64,000 bases of DNA from Thermonema lapsum (GCF_011761635.1 NZ_JAASRN010000002.1:522634-586633), one strand, 5' to 3'. Counted from the stretch's first letter, positions 18,557-29,649 are shown. The notes: generated from the sequence alone by a model not told the origin. Program-made: numbers and translations.

Positions 18557-19795
18557 TTAACGAAGCATATTCGCCGCTTTTTTCAGGGCTTCGGCAAAGC
18601 GTTCCACTTCTTCGGGCGTATTGTAAACAGCAAAAGAAGCGCGACTTGTTCCTTCTAAGCCCAAACAACGCATCAGCGGCTGGGTACAATGGTGCCCCGT
18701 GCGAATGGCAACCCCCATATTGTCGAGCAGTACACCAATATCATGATGGTGCACCCCTTCTATGACGAAAGAAAGAATGCCTGCCTTTTCTTTTGCCTGT
18801 CCTATGACCTGCAAACCATCGATACGGCTAACCAAGTCGGTAGCATAGTGGAGCAGTGCCTGCTCGTGATGCAGCATGGCTTCTTTGCCTATCTGTTCCA
18901 CAAACTCGATGGCATAACGCAGCGCAATAGCATCGGCAATATTGGGGGTACCGGCTTCATACTTAAAAGGCAGCTCATTGTAGGTGGTTTTCTCGAAGGT
19001 AACTTCTTTAATCATTTCACCACCTCCGTGATAAGGCGGCAGCTTTTCCAGTACCGAGCGCCTGCCATAAAGCACCCCAATGCCGGTAGGTGCATACACT
19101 TTGTGCCCAGAAAAGGCATAGAAGTCGCAATCTAAGTCTTGCACATCTATAGGTAAGTGCACGGCGCCCTGTGCCCCATCGATGAAAGTAAGCGCGCCCC
19201 GGGCTTTAGCCTTCCGAATCAGCTCTTTCACGGGGTTGATGCTGCCCAAAGCATTGGATATGTGCACTACCGACAACACTTTGGTGCGCGCACTCAACAA
19301 AGCATCGGCTTGCGCCGTGTCCAGCTCGCCATTTTCCTTAACAGGAATAACCTTCAAAGTGGCACCCGTACGCTCGCATGCCATCTGCCAAGGCACAATA
19401 TTGGAATGGTGTTCCATAGCAGAGATGAGTACCTCATCGCCTTCCTGCAGCAAGCTGCGCGACAAACAGTCGGCAACAAGGTTGACAGCTTCCGTTACCC
19501 CGCGCACAAACAGTATTTCATCAGTGGAAGAAGCATTCAAAAAACGACGGGCTGCTTCGCGGCTTTGCTCATAGGCTTCGGTAGCACGCACTGCCAGATG
19601 GTGCGCCCCGCGATGAATGTTCGCATTGTATTGTTCGTAATATTGCTTCAAGGCTTCGATAACTACACGCGGCTTTTGAGAGGTAGCTGCATTGTCGAAA
19701 TACACCAGCGGCTTTCCGTTAATGTGTTGATGTAGAACGGGAAACTCCTGTCTGATGGCGTGAACATCCAAAGTAGAATTTGTAAGGGAAGACAT
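18557..19795 (-). CDS. sufS: Cysteine desulfurase SufS
   Basis: A 412-residue group II cysteine desulfurase that removes sulfur from cysteine for Fe-S clusters. The PLP lysine is Lys232 (SGHKVYAPTG) and the persulfide-carrying cysteine is Cys370 in RTGHHCTQPLM, on the short loop typical of SufS rather than IscS. YFDNAATSQKP (32-42) opens the domain. It is the first gene of the operon sufS-sufE-DUF59-bacilliredoxin; sufBCD are not in the window. Confidence 0.96.
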   Translation of the reverse strand: MSSLTNSTLDVHAIRQEFPVLHQHINGKPLVYFDNAATSQKPRVVIEALKQYYEQYNANIHRGAHHLAVRATEAYEQSREAARRFLNASSTDEILFVRGVTEAVNLVADCLSRSLLQEGDEVLISAMEHHSNIVPWQMACERTGATLKVIPVKENGELDTAQADALLSARTKVLSVVHISNALGSINPVKELIRKAKARGALTFIDGAQGAVHLPIDVQDLDCDFYAFSGHKVYAPTGIGVLYGRRSVLEKLPPYHGGGEMIKEVTFEKTTYNELPFKYEAGTPNIADAIALRYAIEFVEQIGKEAMLHHEQALLHYATDLVSRIDGLQVIGQAKEKAGILSFVIEGVHHHDIGVLLDNMGVAIRTGHHCTQPLMRCLGLEGTSRASFAVYNTPEEVERFAEALKKAANMLR

Positions 19796-19821
19796 AGCTG
19801 TTGGGATTTCTTCTGTTTTTG

Positions 19822-19829
19822 CAAAGTTA
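19822..19829 (-). promoter_or_regulatory. -7 element of the suf operon promoter
   Basis: TAACTTTG on the minus strand matches the TAnnTTTG consensus exactly, 26 bases before the sufS ATG. The -33 region, 19 bases further up, is TTT rather than TTG. Confidence 0.5.
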
Positions 19830-19971
19830 CAAGTTTAGAACTATTCTAAAAAAAGAATGTTTGCGAATACGCTTTTTTTAAACAGATTAGCACAAAAAAC
19901 AAGCGGTTTTTTTGTAACTTTTGGATTGATATTTGTCCTTTGTTTCACTCAACAAACACCCCTCGATACTC

Positions 19972-21579
19972 ATGCGCACACTTTTGGTATTTTTTATCTT
20001 AGGGCTGAGTAGCATAGCCGTCCGTGCCCAAGACACCCTCAACGTCAAACACAAACTTGTTCAGGCTACTGTTTATCTCAAAAATGCAGAACTCATACAT
20101 GAAGCCAGTGTACGGCTGCCGGCAGGCACTCATGTATTGGTCTTTGGGCAATTGCCAACCAACATATTCCAAAACAGTGTGCAACTGCAAATGCAAGGCG
20201 GTGCCACGCTTTTGAGTGTGAAGTACGAAATCAACTATCTGCAAAACGCCATTCAAAAAGAGAGCATAGAAGCCTTGCGACGGCGTCTTGAACAGGCAGA
20301 GCTGCAAGTTGCCCGCTTGGAAGCACGCAAAGCCAGTCTTGCCGAAGAACAGGATTTACTACTAAAAAACAAACAAATCAGTGGCACGCAAAATGGTTTG
20401 AGCGCCGAGCAACTGCGCCAGATGGCTGACTTCTATGGGCGTCGCCTGCTCGAAATCAAAAACCGCCTGATTGACACTGAACAGGAACTAAAAGCCGCCC
20501 GGGAAGAATACCAAAAGCTACAACAGCAGTTGGAAGCCCAAGCACACCCCAAGCCCTCGGGTGAAGTGAAAGCCGTCGTACGCTGCCAGTCGCCTGCTAC
20601 CCTGCAGCTTAAGCTGCGCTATTTGGCACACGACGCCTCTTGGTACCCGCAGTATGAGCTGCGTGTTGCCGATACAGATACCCCTGTGGAAGTGAGCTAC
20701 AAAGCTATGGTAATGCAGCGTACCGGTATCGATTGGGATAACATCACCTTGCACCTTTCTACAGGCAACCCTTCGGTGAGCGGCACCAAACCCGAACTTA
20801 ATCCCTGGTTTATTGATTTCATCAACACCTATGCTTATCAAAAACATGACGAAGTCAAAAAAAGCAGACGAACCTATGCGGAGCCTGACAACGCAGTCGA
20901 AGAAGCTGCCCTACCCCTCATGGCAGAAGTCGAGCCCACCACAGCTGCCGACTTTACGGAGGTGAACGAAAGCGGATTGCAAGTGCGCTTCGAAATAGGC
21001 ATTCCTGTGAGTCTTTCGGGTGATGGCAAAGAACAATGGGTCGATATACAAAAACATGAGGTAAGTGCCGACTATACCTATGCAGCAGTGCCCAAAGCAG
21101 CCCCCGAAGCCTTCCTGATGGCAAGAATATATGACTGGGCAAAACTGAACCTCCTTCCCGGCACAGCAAACGTATATTTTGCCGGCAATTACGTAGGTAC
21201 CACCTCTCTTGACCCGGCACTTACTGGCGACACGCTCGTTTTTTCCTTAGGACGCGATGCCCGTATTGTCTGCCTTCACAAAGAAGTTAGAGATTTCACC
21301 ACCAAACGCTTCCTCAAAAACGACATAGAAGAAGAACGTGCTTATGAAATCAGCATACGCAACAACCGAAAAGAAAACATTGCACTGAGCATAGAAGACC
21401 AAATTCCGGTATCGAAGCAAAACCGTATTAGCGTAGAAGCCATAGAGCTGAGCGGGGGACAACTCAATCCGCAAACAGGCATCGTGCGCTGGCAGCTCAA
21501 ACTGGCACCGGGGCAGGAAGTCAAAAAACGCCTGCATTTCAAAGTAAAATATCCCAAAGGCAGCCGCATACAGTGGTGA
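19972..21579 (+). CDS. DUF4139 domain protein (MuiA-like mucoidy-inhibitor family)
   Basis: A 535-residue exported protein of the MuiA/DUF4139 family, whose function is unknown. A signal peptide (MRTLLVFFILGLSSIAVRAQ) favours the ATG at 19972; a TTG at 19933 would add 13 residues in front of it. An N-terminal DUF4140-like beta domain (about 25-95) is followed by a long coiled coil (about 90-190), then the DUF4139 beta region with W-Y-P-Q-Y-E-L-R and a repeated late segment ending in VKKRLHFKVKYPKG. clpP follows after 120 bases. Confidence 0.85.
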   Translation: MRTLLVFFILGLSSIAVRAQDTLNVKHKLVQATVYLKNAELIHEASVRLPAGTHVLVFGQLPTNIFQNSVQLQMQGGATLLSVKYEINYLQNAIQKESIEALRRRLEQAELQVARLEARKASLAEEQDLLLKNKQISGTQNGLSAEQLRQMADFYGRRLLEIKNRLIDTEQELKAAREEYQKLQQQLEAQAHPKPSGEVKAVVRCQSPATLQLKLRYLAHDASWYPQYELRVADTDTPVEVSYKAMVMQRTGIDWDNITLHLSTGNPSVSGTKPELNPWFIDFINTYAYQKHDEVKKSRRTYAEPDNAVEEAALPLMAEVEPTTAADFTEVNESGLQVRFEIGIPVSLSGDGKEQWVDIQKHEVSADYTYAAVPKAAPEAFLMARIYDWAKLNLLPGTANVYFAGNYVGTTSLDPALTGDTLVFSLGRDARIVCLHKEVRDFTTKRFLKNDIEEERAYEISIRNNRKENIALSIEDQIPVSKQNRISVEAIELSGGQLNPQTGIVRWQLKLAPGQEVKKRLHFKVKYPKGSRIQW

Positions 21580-21699
21580 TTGGGCAAACATTTCAGCTAA
21601 AATGAACGCTATTGCCGCCGAAATTGGTTATATTGGTTGCCAAGTCAAAAGCATTACCCGATAACAAGAATTACAATTACAATTAAAAACAACATACCT

Positions 21700-22383
21700 A
21701 TGTCGAGTAACGAAAAGTTCAGCAAAGAATTCCGCGACTTTGCCGTAAAACACCAAGGCATCAGTAGCCTTGCCTTTGACAAATATGTAGAGACTGTTAC
21801 CAACCTAACGCCCAATATCATCGAAGAGCGCCGCATGAACGCCGTAGCTATGGACGTTTTCTCGCGCCTGATGATGGACCGTATCATCTTTTTAGGGGTT
21901 CCTATCGACGACTACGTGTCAAACGTAGTCATTGCCCAGTTGCTGTTCTTGGAATCGGTCGATTCTAAAAAAGACATTCTGCTTTATATCAACAGCCCTG
22001 GTGGCTCGGTGTATGCCGGCTTGGGCATCTATGATACCATGCAGCTCGTAAAACCCGATGTAGCCACCATATGCACCGGCTTGGCAGCATCTATGGGGGC
22101 AGTGCTGCTTGCCGGTGGTACTCGCGGCAAAAGAGCTGCTTTGCAACATGCCCGCATTATGATTCATCAACCTATGGGCGGTGCCGGCGGGCAAGCCTCA
22201 GATATAGAAATCACTGCCCGCCACATCCTTGAGTTGAAAGAAGAGCTGCACCGTATTTTGGCAGAACACACCGGCAAAAGCATCGAACAAATAGAACAAG
22301 ACTCTGACCGTGATTTCTGGATGAAAGCCGAACAGGCTGTAGAATACGGCATCATCGATGAAGTGCTGGGCAAACGAAGCTAA
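21700..22383 (+). CDS. clpP: ATP-dependent Clp protease proteolytic subunit ClpP
   Basis: A 227-residue ClpP, the serine peptidase core that partners with ClpX. The triad is Ser131 ([11 protein letters not shown]), His156 (MIHQPMGG) and Asp205 (DSDRDFWM), with spacing identical to E. coli ClpP (25 and 49 residues). The start [11 protein letters not shown] at 21700 is preferred over the in-frame ATG at 21637, which would add 21 unusual residues. An acid-rich N-terminal propeptide-like region precedes the core. clpX follows 140 bases later with its own promoter. Confidence 0.97.
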   Translation: MSSNEKFSKEFRDFAVKHQGISSLAFDKYVETVTNLTPNIIEERRMNAVAMDVFSRLMMDRIIFLGVPIDDYVSNVVIAQLLFLESVDSKKDILLYINSPGGSVYAGLGIYDTMQLVKPDVATICTGLAASMGAVLLAGGTRGKRAALQHARIMIHQPMGGAGGQASDIEITARHILELKEELHRILAEHTGKSIEQIEQDSDRDFWMKAEQAVEYGIIDEVLGKRS

Positions 22384-22411
22384 CTAAGTAGCTAATAAAC
22401 AGCACTTTTCC

Positions 22412-22441
22412 TTCGCATTTACACCTATTTTTGTAACTTTG
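22412..22441 (+). promoter_or_regulatory. clpX promoter
   Basis: TTC (22412-22414), a 19-base spacer and an exact TAACTTTG (22434-22441), about 82 bases before the clpX ATG. This makes clpX able to be transcribed apart from clpP. Confidence 0.55.
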
Positions 22442-22523
22442 CACCATCATCAAGTAGCCACTTTTCTGCAGTGGCTACTTGTGTTATTTTCATTACTTTC
22501 ATTCAATAAACCGGCAAAGAAAT

Positions 22524-23753
22524 ATGTCTAATCATCACAACTTGAGCTGCTCTTTTTGTGGAAGAAGCAAAAAAGATGGGGCAATACTGATTAGTGGCAT
22601 CAAAGCACATATTTGCGAGCAGTGCGCCACTCAAGCCTATCAGATTGTACAAGAAGAGCTCAAGCACCTTCAAAACAAAAAGCGACCGAAAATCAATCTT
22701 ATCAAGCCCATCGAGATAAAAAAACACCTTGACCAATACGTCATTGGGCAAGATGAAGCCAAAAAAGTGCTTTCCGTAGCAGTATATAACCACTACAAGC
22801 GTATCATGCAGCCCCCCCGTCATGATGATGTAGTCATCGAAAAATCAAACATCATATTGGTGGGGCAAACCGGTACGGGAAAAACCTATCTGGCACGTAC
22901 CCTTGCCCGCCTGCTGGATGTACCTTTCTGCATTGCCGATGCCACCGTATTGACCGAAGCCGGTTATGTGGGCGAAGATGTGGAAAGCATTCTGACGCGC
23001 CTACTTCAAGCCGCAGACTATGACGTGGAAGCTGCCGAGCGCGGCATTGTGTATATAGACGAAATCGACAAGATAGCCCGCAAAGGCGATAACCCATCTA
23101 TTACACGCGACGTAAGCGGCGAAGGTGTGCAGCAGGCACTACTAAAGCTTTTAGAAGGGTCTATTGTGAACGTACCCCCACAAGGCGGACGCAAACACCC
23201 CGAGCAAAAAATGATTCCGGTCAATACCGAAAATATCTTGTTCATCTGCGGCGGTGCTTTCGACGGCATCGAAAAAATCATTGCCAGCCGTTTGAATACC
23301 AACCCTATAGGCTTCCATCCTCAAAAGCAAGATTTGGTAGACGACCGTCAGTCTTTGTTGCGCTATGTGTCGGCACAAGACCTCAAAACTTTTGGCTTGA
23401 TTCCTGAACTGATTGGACGCCTGCCGGTGATTGCCCACTTAGACCCGCTCGACAAAGAAGCTTTGGTGCGCATCTTGAAAGAGCCTAAAAATGCGCTTAT
23501 CAAGCAGTATCAAAAGCTGTTCGAGATGGAAGGCATACAGTTGACCTTTACCGATGATGTCATTGACTATATAGCTGACATGGCTATTAGTTTGAATTTA
23601 GGTGCCCGTGGGCTGCGTTCTATATGCGAAGCCATCATTACTGATGCCATGTTTGAGCTGCCCTCTTCGCCGGTCAAAGAGTTAATCGTGGATTTGGCAT
23701 ATGCTAAAGAGAAGTTTGAAAAGTCTAAATTGGCTAATCTGAAGGTAGCATAA
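22524..23753 (+). CDS. clpX: ATP-dependent Clp protease ATP-binding subunit ClpX
   Basis: A 409-residue AAA+ unfoldase that feeds substrates to ClpP. The zinc-binding domain has C9-x2-C12...C31-x2-C34. Walker A is GQTGTGKT (114-121), the pore loop is GYVG (147-150), Walker B is Asp179-Glu180, and the IGF tripeptide that docks on ClpP is present (NTNPIGFHP). The ATG at 22524 gives the usual MSNHHNLSC start; the in-frame codon at 22479 lies beyond the usual N-terminus. Confidence 0.97.
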   Translation: MSNHHNLSCSFCGRSKKDGAILISGIKAHICEQCATQAYQIVQEELKHLQNKKRPKINLIKPIEIKKHLDQYVIGQDEAKKVLSVAVYNHYKRIMQPPRHDDVVIEKSNIILVGQTGTGKTYLARTLARLLDVPFCIADATVLTEAGYVGEDVESILTRLLQAADYDVEAAERGIVYIDEIDKIARKGDNPSITRDVSGEGVQQALLKLLEGSIVNVPPQGGRKHPEQKMIPVNTENILFICGGAFDGIEKIIASRLNTNPIGFHPQKQDLVDDRQSLLRYVSAQDLKTFGLIPELIGRLPVIAHLDPLDKEALVRILKEPKNALIKQYQKLFEMEGIQLTFTDDVIDYIADMAISLNLGARGLRSICEAIITDAMFELPSSPVKELIVDLAYAKEKFEKSKLANLKVA

Positions 23754-23865
23754 AAGCTTTGCCAAGCACTCGCAATACTTTGATTTTTGCGGCTTATTTA
23801 GCTGCCATGACTTTAAAAGACCGCTCTGCATTGTAAACATCCCAATGAATGCAGGGCAAAAGGAA

Positions 23866-23907
23866 AGCGCCCCTGTTTTAGCAATAACACAACAGAGGCG
23901 CTTTTTT
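23866..23907 (+). terminator. Terminator after clpX
   Basis: A 12-bp stem with one mismatch (23866-23877 with 23891-23902), followed by TTTTTT. The loop is 13 bases. It is shared space with the convergent DPP IV gene and may act in both directions. Confidence 0.75.
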
Positions 23908-23930
23908 ACATATGCGCAATGTTTTGCTTT

Positions 23931-26120
23931 TTATAGTTTCCTTTTGATAAAATCCGTCATCAGCTCATAAAGGTGCAAACGGGTATTTCCCCCATAAATG
24001 CCATGGTTACGGTTCGGGTAAAAGAATACTTCGAACTGTTTATTGGCTTCGATAAGCTTATCTACCATCATCAAGGCATTTTGGACATGTACGTTGTCAT
24101 CGCCGGTGCCGTGAATCAACAAATAATTGCCTTTCAAACGTGCTGCGTGGGTCAGAGGTGAGTAATCGTCATAGCCTTGTGGGTTATCTTGCGGGCGCTG
24201 CAAATAGCGCTCTGTGTAGATGGTGTCGTAATAACGCCAAGAAGTAACGGGCGCTACTGCTATCGCCGTTTTGAATACGTCATTGCCCAAGAGAATGCAG
24301 AGAGAAGACATGTAACCGCCATAGCTCCACCCCCAAATGCCAATACGGTTGGCATCGACATAGGGCAGGCTTGCCAAATACTTTGCCGCATCGATTTGGT
24401 CTGCTACCTCTAATTTACCCAACTGTTTGTAGGTGGCATGCTTAAAATCACGACCACGCCCGCCAGTGCCGCGGTTATCTACACACACGACCATGTAGCC
24501 TTCGGCAGCCAAATGCTGATACCAGAAAAAGTTGAAACTGTCCCATTGGTTCATGACCTGTTGCGAGCCCGGACCACCATACACAAACATCAGTACGGGG
24601 TACTTTTTGTTTTCATCAAAGTTGAGAGGCTTGATAAGCCAAGCATTCAAAGCGATGCCCTTGCTGTTTTTGATAGTAAAAAACTCTTTGGGGCTGATGG
24701 CATAGCGACTCAATGTTTTGGCAAGGGCTGCGTTGTCTTCCAAGACAGCAATTTCCTTAGCGGTGCTACCTTCATGCAAGCTATAACGGGGCGGCGTCTG
24801 AGCACTGCTGTAGTTGTCGATATAGTAGCGGCAATCGGGGCTCATGTCAATACGGTGCACCCCAGCAGCTCGGGTCATTTGCTCCAATTTCCCTTTTTTC
24901 CAATCCACCACAAACAGATGCCGCTCAATAGACGATACCTTAGTAGCCGTAAAGTATATCTTGTAGTTTTTTTCATCTATACCTGCTACTTCATCTACTT
25001 CCCAATCCCCGTCAGTGAGTTGCTTTTTGAGCTTCCCACTCATATCGTACAAATAGAGGTGCTTGTAGCCAGAACGTTCGCTGCTGTATAAAAACTCTTT
25101 GCCATTGTCTAAATAGATTAAGTTGTCGTTGAATTCAATGTCCACATAAGTATCGGCTGTTTCGGTAAGCACCACTTCTTGTTTGCCCGTAGCCACGTTG
25201 GCATGAATCAAGTCGAGACGGTTCTGCAGGCGGTTCATCTTGCGAATCGATAAGATATCGGGGTGTTTGGTCCACATCACCCGAGGCACATACATATCGG
25301 TCTCATTGCCCAGGTCTATGGTCTGGGTTTCTTTGGTGTCGAGGTGGTAAACACGAATAGAAACCACCGAGTTTTTTTCGCCTGCTTTCGGATACTTAAA
25401 ACGGTAATCTTTTGGATACAAATCGCCCCACATTTGCATGTTGTACTCAGGCACTTCGCTTTCGTCGAAACGGTAGAAGGCAATTTTTTTGCTGTCGGGT
25501 GCCCAGTAAAATGCCTTAGCAAAAGAAAATTCTTCTTCATACACCCAATCGCTTGCCCCGTTGATGATGTGATTGAAGCGCCCGTCGGTCGTGATGGCTT
25601 CTTCTTTCATGCTGCTCAATTCTACAAGAAAGAGGTTGTTGTCGCGCACAAAAGCCACCTTCTTTCCATCGGGCGAAATGGTAGCATACGACTGCTTGCC
25701 GTTCTTCGACAGACGCTTCAAAGAGCCGTCTTTCAAGTCATAGATGAAATACTCTGCCTTGTAAGAGCGACGATAAATAGACTCTATATCGGTTTTAATC
25801 AATATTTTGTCTTCCGAGGCATTCAGCTCGTAGTCTTCAATGGTAATGGGGCGGTTTTCGCCTTCAGGCACCAAGGGGGTATCACCGGCAAGTGTTTTGA
25901 CTACTTTCCCTGTGGTGATGTCGTATTGCAAAATTTTGCCATCAACCAACGCCGTGTAGTACTTACCATCTTTCATCCAGTTGATGCTTCCGATAGATTT
26001 GGGATAGAAGCGGTAATAGCGCCACACATCTTCGACGCTTACCTTTTGGCGTTCCTGCGCATATATTGCCGAAGAGCCTACCCAAAAAAAGGCGTACAAC
26101 AAAAGAGCTAATTTCTTCAT
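23931..26120 (-). CDS. Dipeptidyl peptidase IV (S9 family)
   Basis: A 729-residue exported serine peptidase of family S9B that removes X-Pro dipeptides. A signal peptide is at 1-21. The N-terminal beta-propeller contains the double-Glu loop DWVYEEEF that recognises the free amino terminus of substrates. The alpha/beta hydrolase domain carries Ser599 (GWSYGG), Asp674/675 (GTGDDNVH) and His706 (NRNHGI). The length is normal for the family. In Bacteroidota such enzymes feed on peptides in the periplasm. The stop sits close to the clpX terminator. Confidence 0.95.
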   Translation of the reverse strand: MKKLALLLYAFFWVGSSAIYAQERQKVSVEDVWRYYRFYPKSIGSINWMKDGKYYTALVDGKILQYDITTGKVVKTLAGDTPLVPEGENRPITIEDYELNASEDKILIKTDIESIYRRSYKAEYFIYDLKDGSLKRLSKNGKQSYATISPDGKKVAFVRDNNLFLVELSSMKEEAITTDGRFNHIINGASDWVYEEEFSFAKAFYWAPDSKKIAFYRFDESEVPEYNMQMWGDLYPKDYRFKYPKAGEKNSVVSIRVYHLDTKETQTIDLGNETDMYVPRVMWTKHPDILSIRKMNRLQNRLDLIHANVATGKQEVVLTETADTYVDIEFNDNLIYLDNGKEFLYSSERSGYKHLYLYDMSGKLKKQLTDGDWEVDEVAGIDEKNYKIYFTATKVSSIERHLFVVDWKKGKLEQMTRAAGVHRIDMSPDCRYYIDNYSSAQTPPRYSLHEGSTAKEIAVLEDNAALAKTLSRYAISPKEFFTIKNSKGIALNAWLIKPLNFDENKKYPVLMFVYGGPGSQQVMNQWDSFNFFWYQHLAAEGYMVVCVDNRGTGGRGRDFKHATYKQLGKLEVADQIDAAKYLASLPYVDANRIGIWGWSYGGYMSSLCILLGNDVFKTAIAVAPVTSWRYYDTIYTERYLQRPQDNPQGYDDYSPLTHAARLKGNYLLIHGTGDDNVHVQNALMMVDKLIEANKQFEVFFYPNRNHGIYGGNTRLHLYELMTDFIKRKL

Positions 26121-26280
26121 TTTCAGAACTTTGTTTATTTACACTTTGTTTTTTGTTTGAACAATATAAATGAAAAAGCCCGAAGAGCCAAGAGAGCTCC
26201 ACGGGCATTTGTGGCATAGAAGTTGATAATCAATAAAATAGCCGTAGTTTCTGTTTGTTTATGTTGTTTAATTGTTACCG

Positions 26281-26312
26281 AAAAAACCTACCCCTTTGGG
26301 GTAGGCTTTTTT
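26281..26312 (-). terminator. Terminator after the Oar-like gene
   Basis: An 8-bp perfect stem (26287-26294 with 26298-26305) with a 3-base loop, flanked by A6 and T6, so it can work in both directions. It lies 35 bases after the receptor stop codon. Confidence 0.85.
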
Positions 26313-26346
26313 CTTTACCATCTGTGTAAAACAGCTTACTTCGCTT

Positions 26347-29300
26347 TTATTGGAAGATATAGCGAATACCCAGCTGTGCTTGCCAACGCGAGCTATAGAT
26401 GCCACTGTCGTCGATGGTAGCAAAGTCTTTTACTTTCTTAGTATTCACATCGAAGGTGAATCGAGGTGTTACGCCATCAGGTTCATAGCCCACAAAGTTG
26501 ATGATGCGGTAGCGTGAGATGAAGTATCTTCTACCCCAATCTTTGTTCAGCAGATTGGTGAAGTTGAATACATCGAAAGTAATTTGCAGACGGTTTTCTT
26601 TGCCGTTGTTCATTTTCAGCTTAAACTCTTGCATCAATTTCAAGTCCACGATGTGGGTAAAGGGTGTGCGACCAGCATTGCGCGGTGCTATTTGCCCACG
26701 ATACTTGCGCAAGTAGGGGTCATCTTCAATAAACTTATTGAGCGCTTCCCACTGCTGAGCAGGTGTGATGGTATTTCCATTACTATCTGTGTAGTTAACC
26801 AAATTGATTTCGCTGGCATCGCGCGGCACGTAAATCAAATGATACTGACTACGTTCTATAGTACCCGAAAGGTCATTGCCACCAATCGCTCCGTTGTAAG
26901 TATAAGAGAATCGACTACCCGATTGCCCGTTGTAGAAGAGCGAAATCATAGTAGAGGCATACTTGCTGTACTCGAAGCGATAACCTACGTAGGCATTGAT
27001 ACGCGAACCCAGGTCAAAATCAGAGAAGCCAAGCTTGAGGTTGTTCCTATCGGTCGATTCTACAAAACGCCAGTTCGACGAGTTTTGCGAAGAGGTGGCG
27101 TCATGCAGCGACTTAGCACGCCCAAAGGTGTAGGAAACACCAGCAGTCCAGTTGTTAGAGAAAGGACGGCTTAGCGAGGCAGTCAGGTTGTAAGTATAGC
27201 CTTCATTGGTATTGTCTGCCCAAATCACACGGTCATAAGCAGGGTCCACTCTCTGACCGTTGTAAATAGGACGGTTGTCGCCATAGGGTGTATTCAAGAA
27301 CTTGGTAGGCTTCTTAAGATTCAGGTTGCGGTAATACACGTAATTGATATTCTTGGTATAAATACCCTCTAAGGTAGCCACCCATCCCATAGGCAGCTTG
27401 TAATCCACCGCCAAGCTGGTGCGGAACACTTGCGGGAACTTAAAGTTATTGGTAAACAAGTCTATCTGGCTGGGTGCAGAGCCTGCACCCGCGATATCAC
27501 TACCTACGTAGTTTTTGGGGTTAGGATTGAAAGGTAAGGGCTGACCGTTCGATGCCAAAGTAGGATTCGAAACATTGATGGTTGCCAGATAAACGCCGTT
27601 GTTGGTGTAAGCACCACCGGGCCATACGAAAGGAATGCGACCGGTGAAGATACCTGCCCCACCACGGATTTGTAAGGTTTGATTGCCTTTCACGTCGTAA
27701 TTAAAGCCTACTTTGGGCGAGAACATCAGCACACCCGAAGGCATGTTGCCGCTCTTGGCTCCTTTCAGGTCGCCCCATTCGGCTTCCAGCAAAGGCAATG
27801 TAGTTTGGTTGAAGTTCTCGTTGGCTTCGGGCTTGTCCAAGAAGAATGGAATGTCGATGCGCAAACCACCAGTGATTTTCAGGCGGTTGTTTACTTGGAA
27901 CTCGTCTTGGGCATACCATCCAGTTTGCAACACACGAAACTTGGCAGCTGCATCTTTGGCAGCATCGCCTTGGGCAGCATCAATGCTTGGCTTCAGCACG
28001 TAGGTACGGGTATAAAACGAAGGACCCGCATCGTTCAAGAAGTCTTGCAGGCTATTATAGGTATATACACCGAAGTTCTGACGAACAAACAAGTTGTAAA
28101 TATTGTAATACTCGTTGTGTGTTCCCAAAGTAATGGTATGACGCCCCTTGTAAATAGAGAAGTTATTGGTTAGGGTAAGGACGTCTTGATTCAGCTCGTT
28201 GCCAATAGAGAACTGCTCCGAACCGAAGTTAATTGTGCCATTGCCATCGATAATGCTTACAAATGGAAACGGATTACCGACATAACCGCGGTTGTCGCGC
28301 ACAGCTGTATAGCCCAAAATCATTTTGTTGGCTATGCGGTTATCGTTGAATGACCACTCCAGTGCAGTAGAGTTGGTAGTGCTGGGGAAGAACACGGCAG
28401 AGTTGAAGAAGTTGATTACTTGGGAAGTACTGCGGTTAGGCTGCAACTTTTCGGCATAAGAGTAGCTATGACGCAACAACAACCGATGCTTTTTGCTGAT
28501 GTTCCAGTTCAACTTCACGAACAACTTGTTACCGTTCTGCTCGCTGGTATTGTTGCGATAGTCGCCCGGGTCATAACCATACTTTGTGATGAGGTATTGA
28601 CGCAGGTTGTCCAAGTCTTGCTGGGTAGAATTTCCTTGATAGTTTTGGTCGAAAGGCTGCGGGGTACGGTCCCGCTGAATTTCTCCATTGATGAAGAAGA
28701 AAAGTTTATTTTTCACTATAGGTCCCCCCACACGGAAACCATAGGTCTGAGAAGTAAAGTCGCTCAGTTTGGTGCGCTTGGCATTGGGGTCGTCGGTAGG
28801 AGTCAAGCCAGCAAGTTCTTGGTTGCGGAAGAAGTAATAAGCCGAACCTTCTACGTTGTTGGTACCGCTACGGGTTACGGCATTGACACCACCACCGGTA
28901 AAGCCCCCAATGGTTACATCATAGGGCGAAAGCGATATACTCAACTGGTCAATAGCGTCTGGGCTGATGGGCTGGATGCCGGTTTGCCCACCGTTGGTAC
29001 CACTACCCGCCAAGCCAAAGACGTCGTTGTTTACGGCACCATCGATAAAAATAGAGTTGAAACGGTTGTTTTGACCAGCAAACGAGATAGCAGGACCATC
29101 GCCGGTTTCCAACACAGAAGCCTAAGGGGTAAAGCGCAGATAGTCCACCAGATTACGCGAGGCTGTAGGTGCCACATAGTTGATGACGGTTTCATCTACC
29201 ACGGTTTTGGCACCGGTGCGGTTGCCATCGAAGAGGTCATCTTTTTTGGCGGTTACCTCAATAGCAGACAGCTCATACTCTTCAGTTTGCAGACGGGCAT

Positions 29301-29616
29301 CGATGCGAAAGGTTTGTCCTAATTGCAGATAAATATTTTCCAGCGTAAAGGTTTTGTAACCTACAAAAGAGATTTCTACTTTGTAGGGACCGCCCACATT
29401 CATGTTGCGGATGTTGAAAATACCATTTTCATTGGTTAGGGCACCGTACTCCGTGCCAGTAGGCTGGTGAATCACCAACACCACTACACCGGGCAAGGGC
29501 TGTTTGTTCTCATCCACTACCTGCCCGTTCATCGAGGCGGTAGTTACACCTTGAGCGGCAGCTGTAAGCATACCCCCTAAAAGGAATAGCAAAATTGACA
29601 AGTACCAGTTTTTCAT
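26347..29616 (-). pseudogene. Oar-like TonB-dependent outer-membrane receptor, interrupted by an in-frame amber codon
   Basis: A gene of 1090 codons for an Oar/TonB-dependent receptor-like protein. Codons 1-164 give a signal peptide (1-22), a carboxypeptidase-regulatory-like domain (about 25-110) and the start of the plug. Codon 165 is TAG (minus strand, at 29122-29124). The frame then continues intact for 922 codons, beginning ASVLETGDGPAISFAGQNN, through the plug (GGFTGGGVNAVTRSG) and a 22-strand-type barrel ending in a terminal Phe-Gln. A single C to T change from CAG would explain the stop. TAG is a normal stop elsewhere in this window. No other damage is seen, so the mutation is recent or the protein is read through. 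Confidence 0.85.
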
Positions 29617-29641
29617 AGCAAAAACTCCATTTTGTTTGGCG

Positions 29642-29649
29642 CAAAGTTA
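29642..29649 (-). promoter_or_regulatory. -7 element of the Oar-like receptor gene
   Basis: TAACTTTG on the minus strand, 26 bases before the ATG, matches TAnnTTTG exactly. No clear -33 TTG is seen. The segment from here to the ligA terminator holds no gene I can support. Confidence 0.5.

Noticed and set aside
25263-26111. Plus-strand ORF of 282 codons
   Set aside because: It is antisense to the DPP IV gene, whose motifs are clear; I treat it as a shadow.
29122-29124. Amber codon as a sense codon in this organism
   Set aside because: TAG ends clpS (43344-43346) and acyP (35841-35843), so it is an ordinary stop.
28420-29322. Plus-strand ORF of 300 codons
   Set aside because: It lies antisense to the Oar-like receptor gene, and the protein has no sensible composition or signal.
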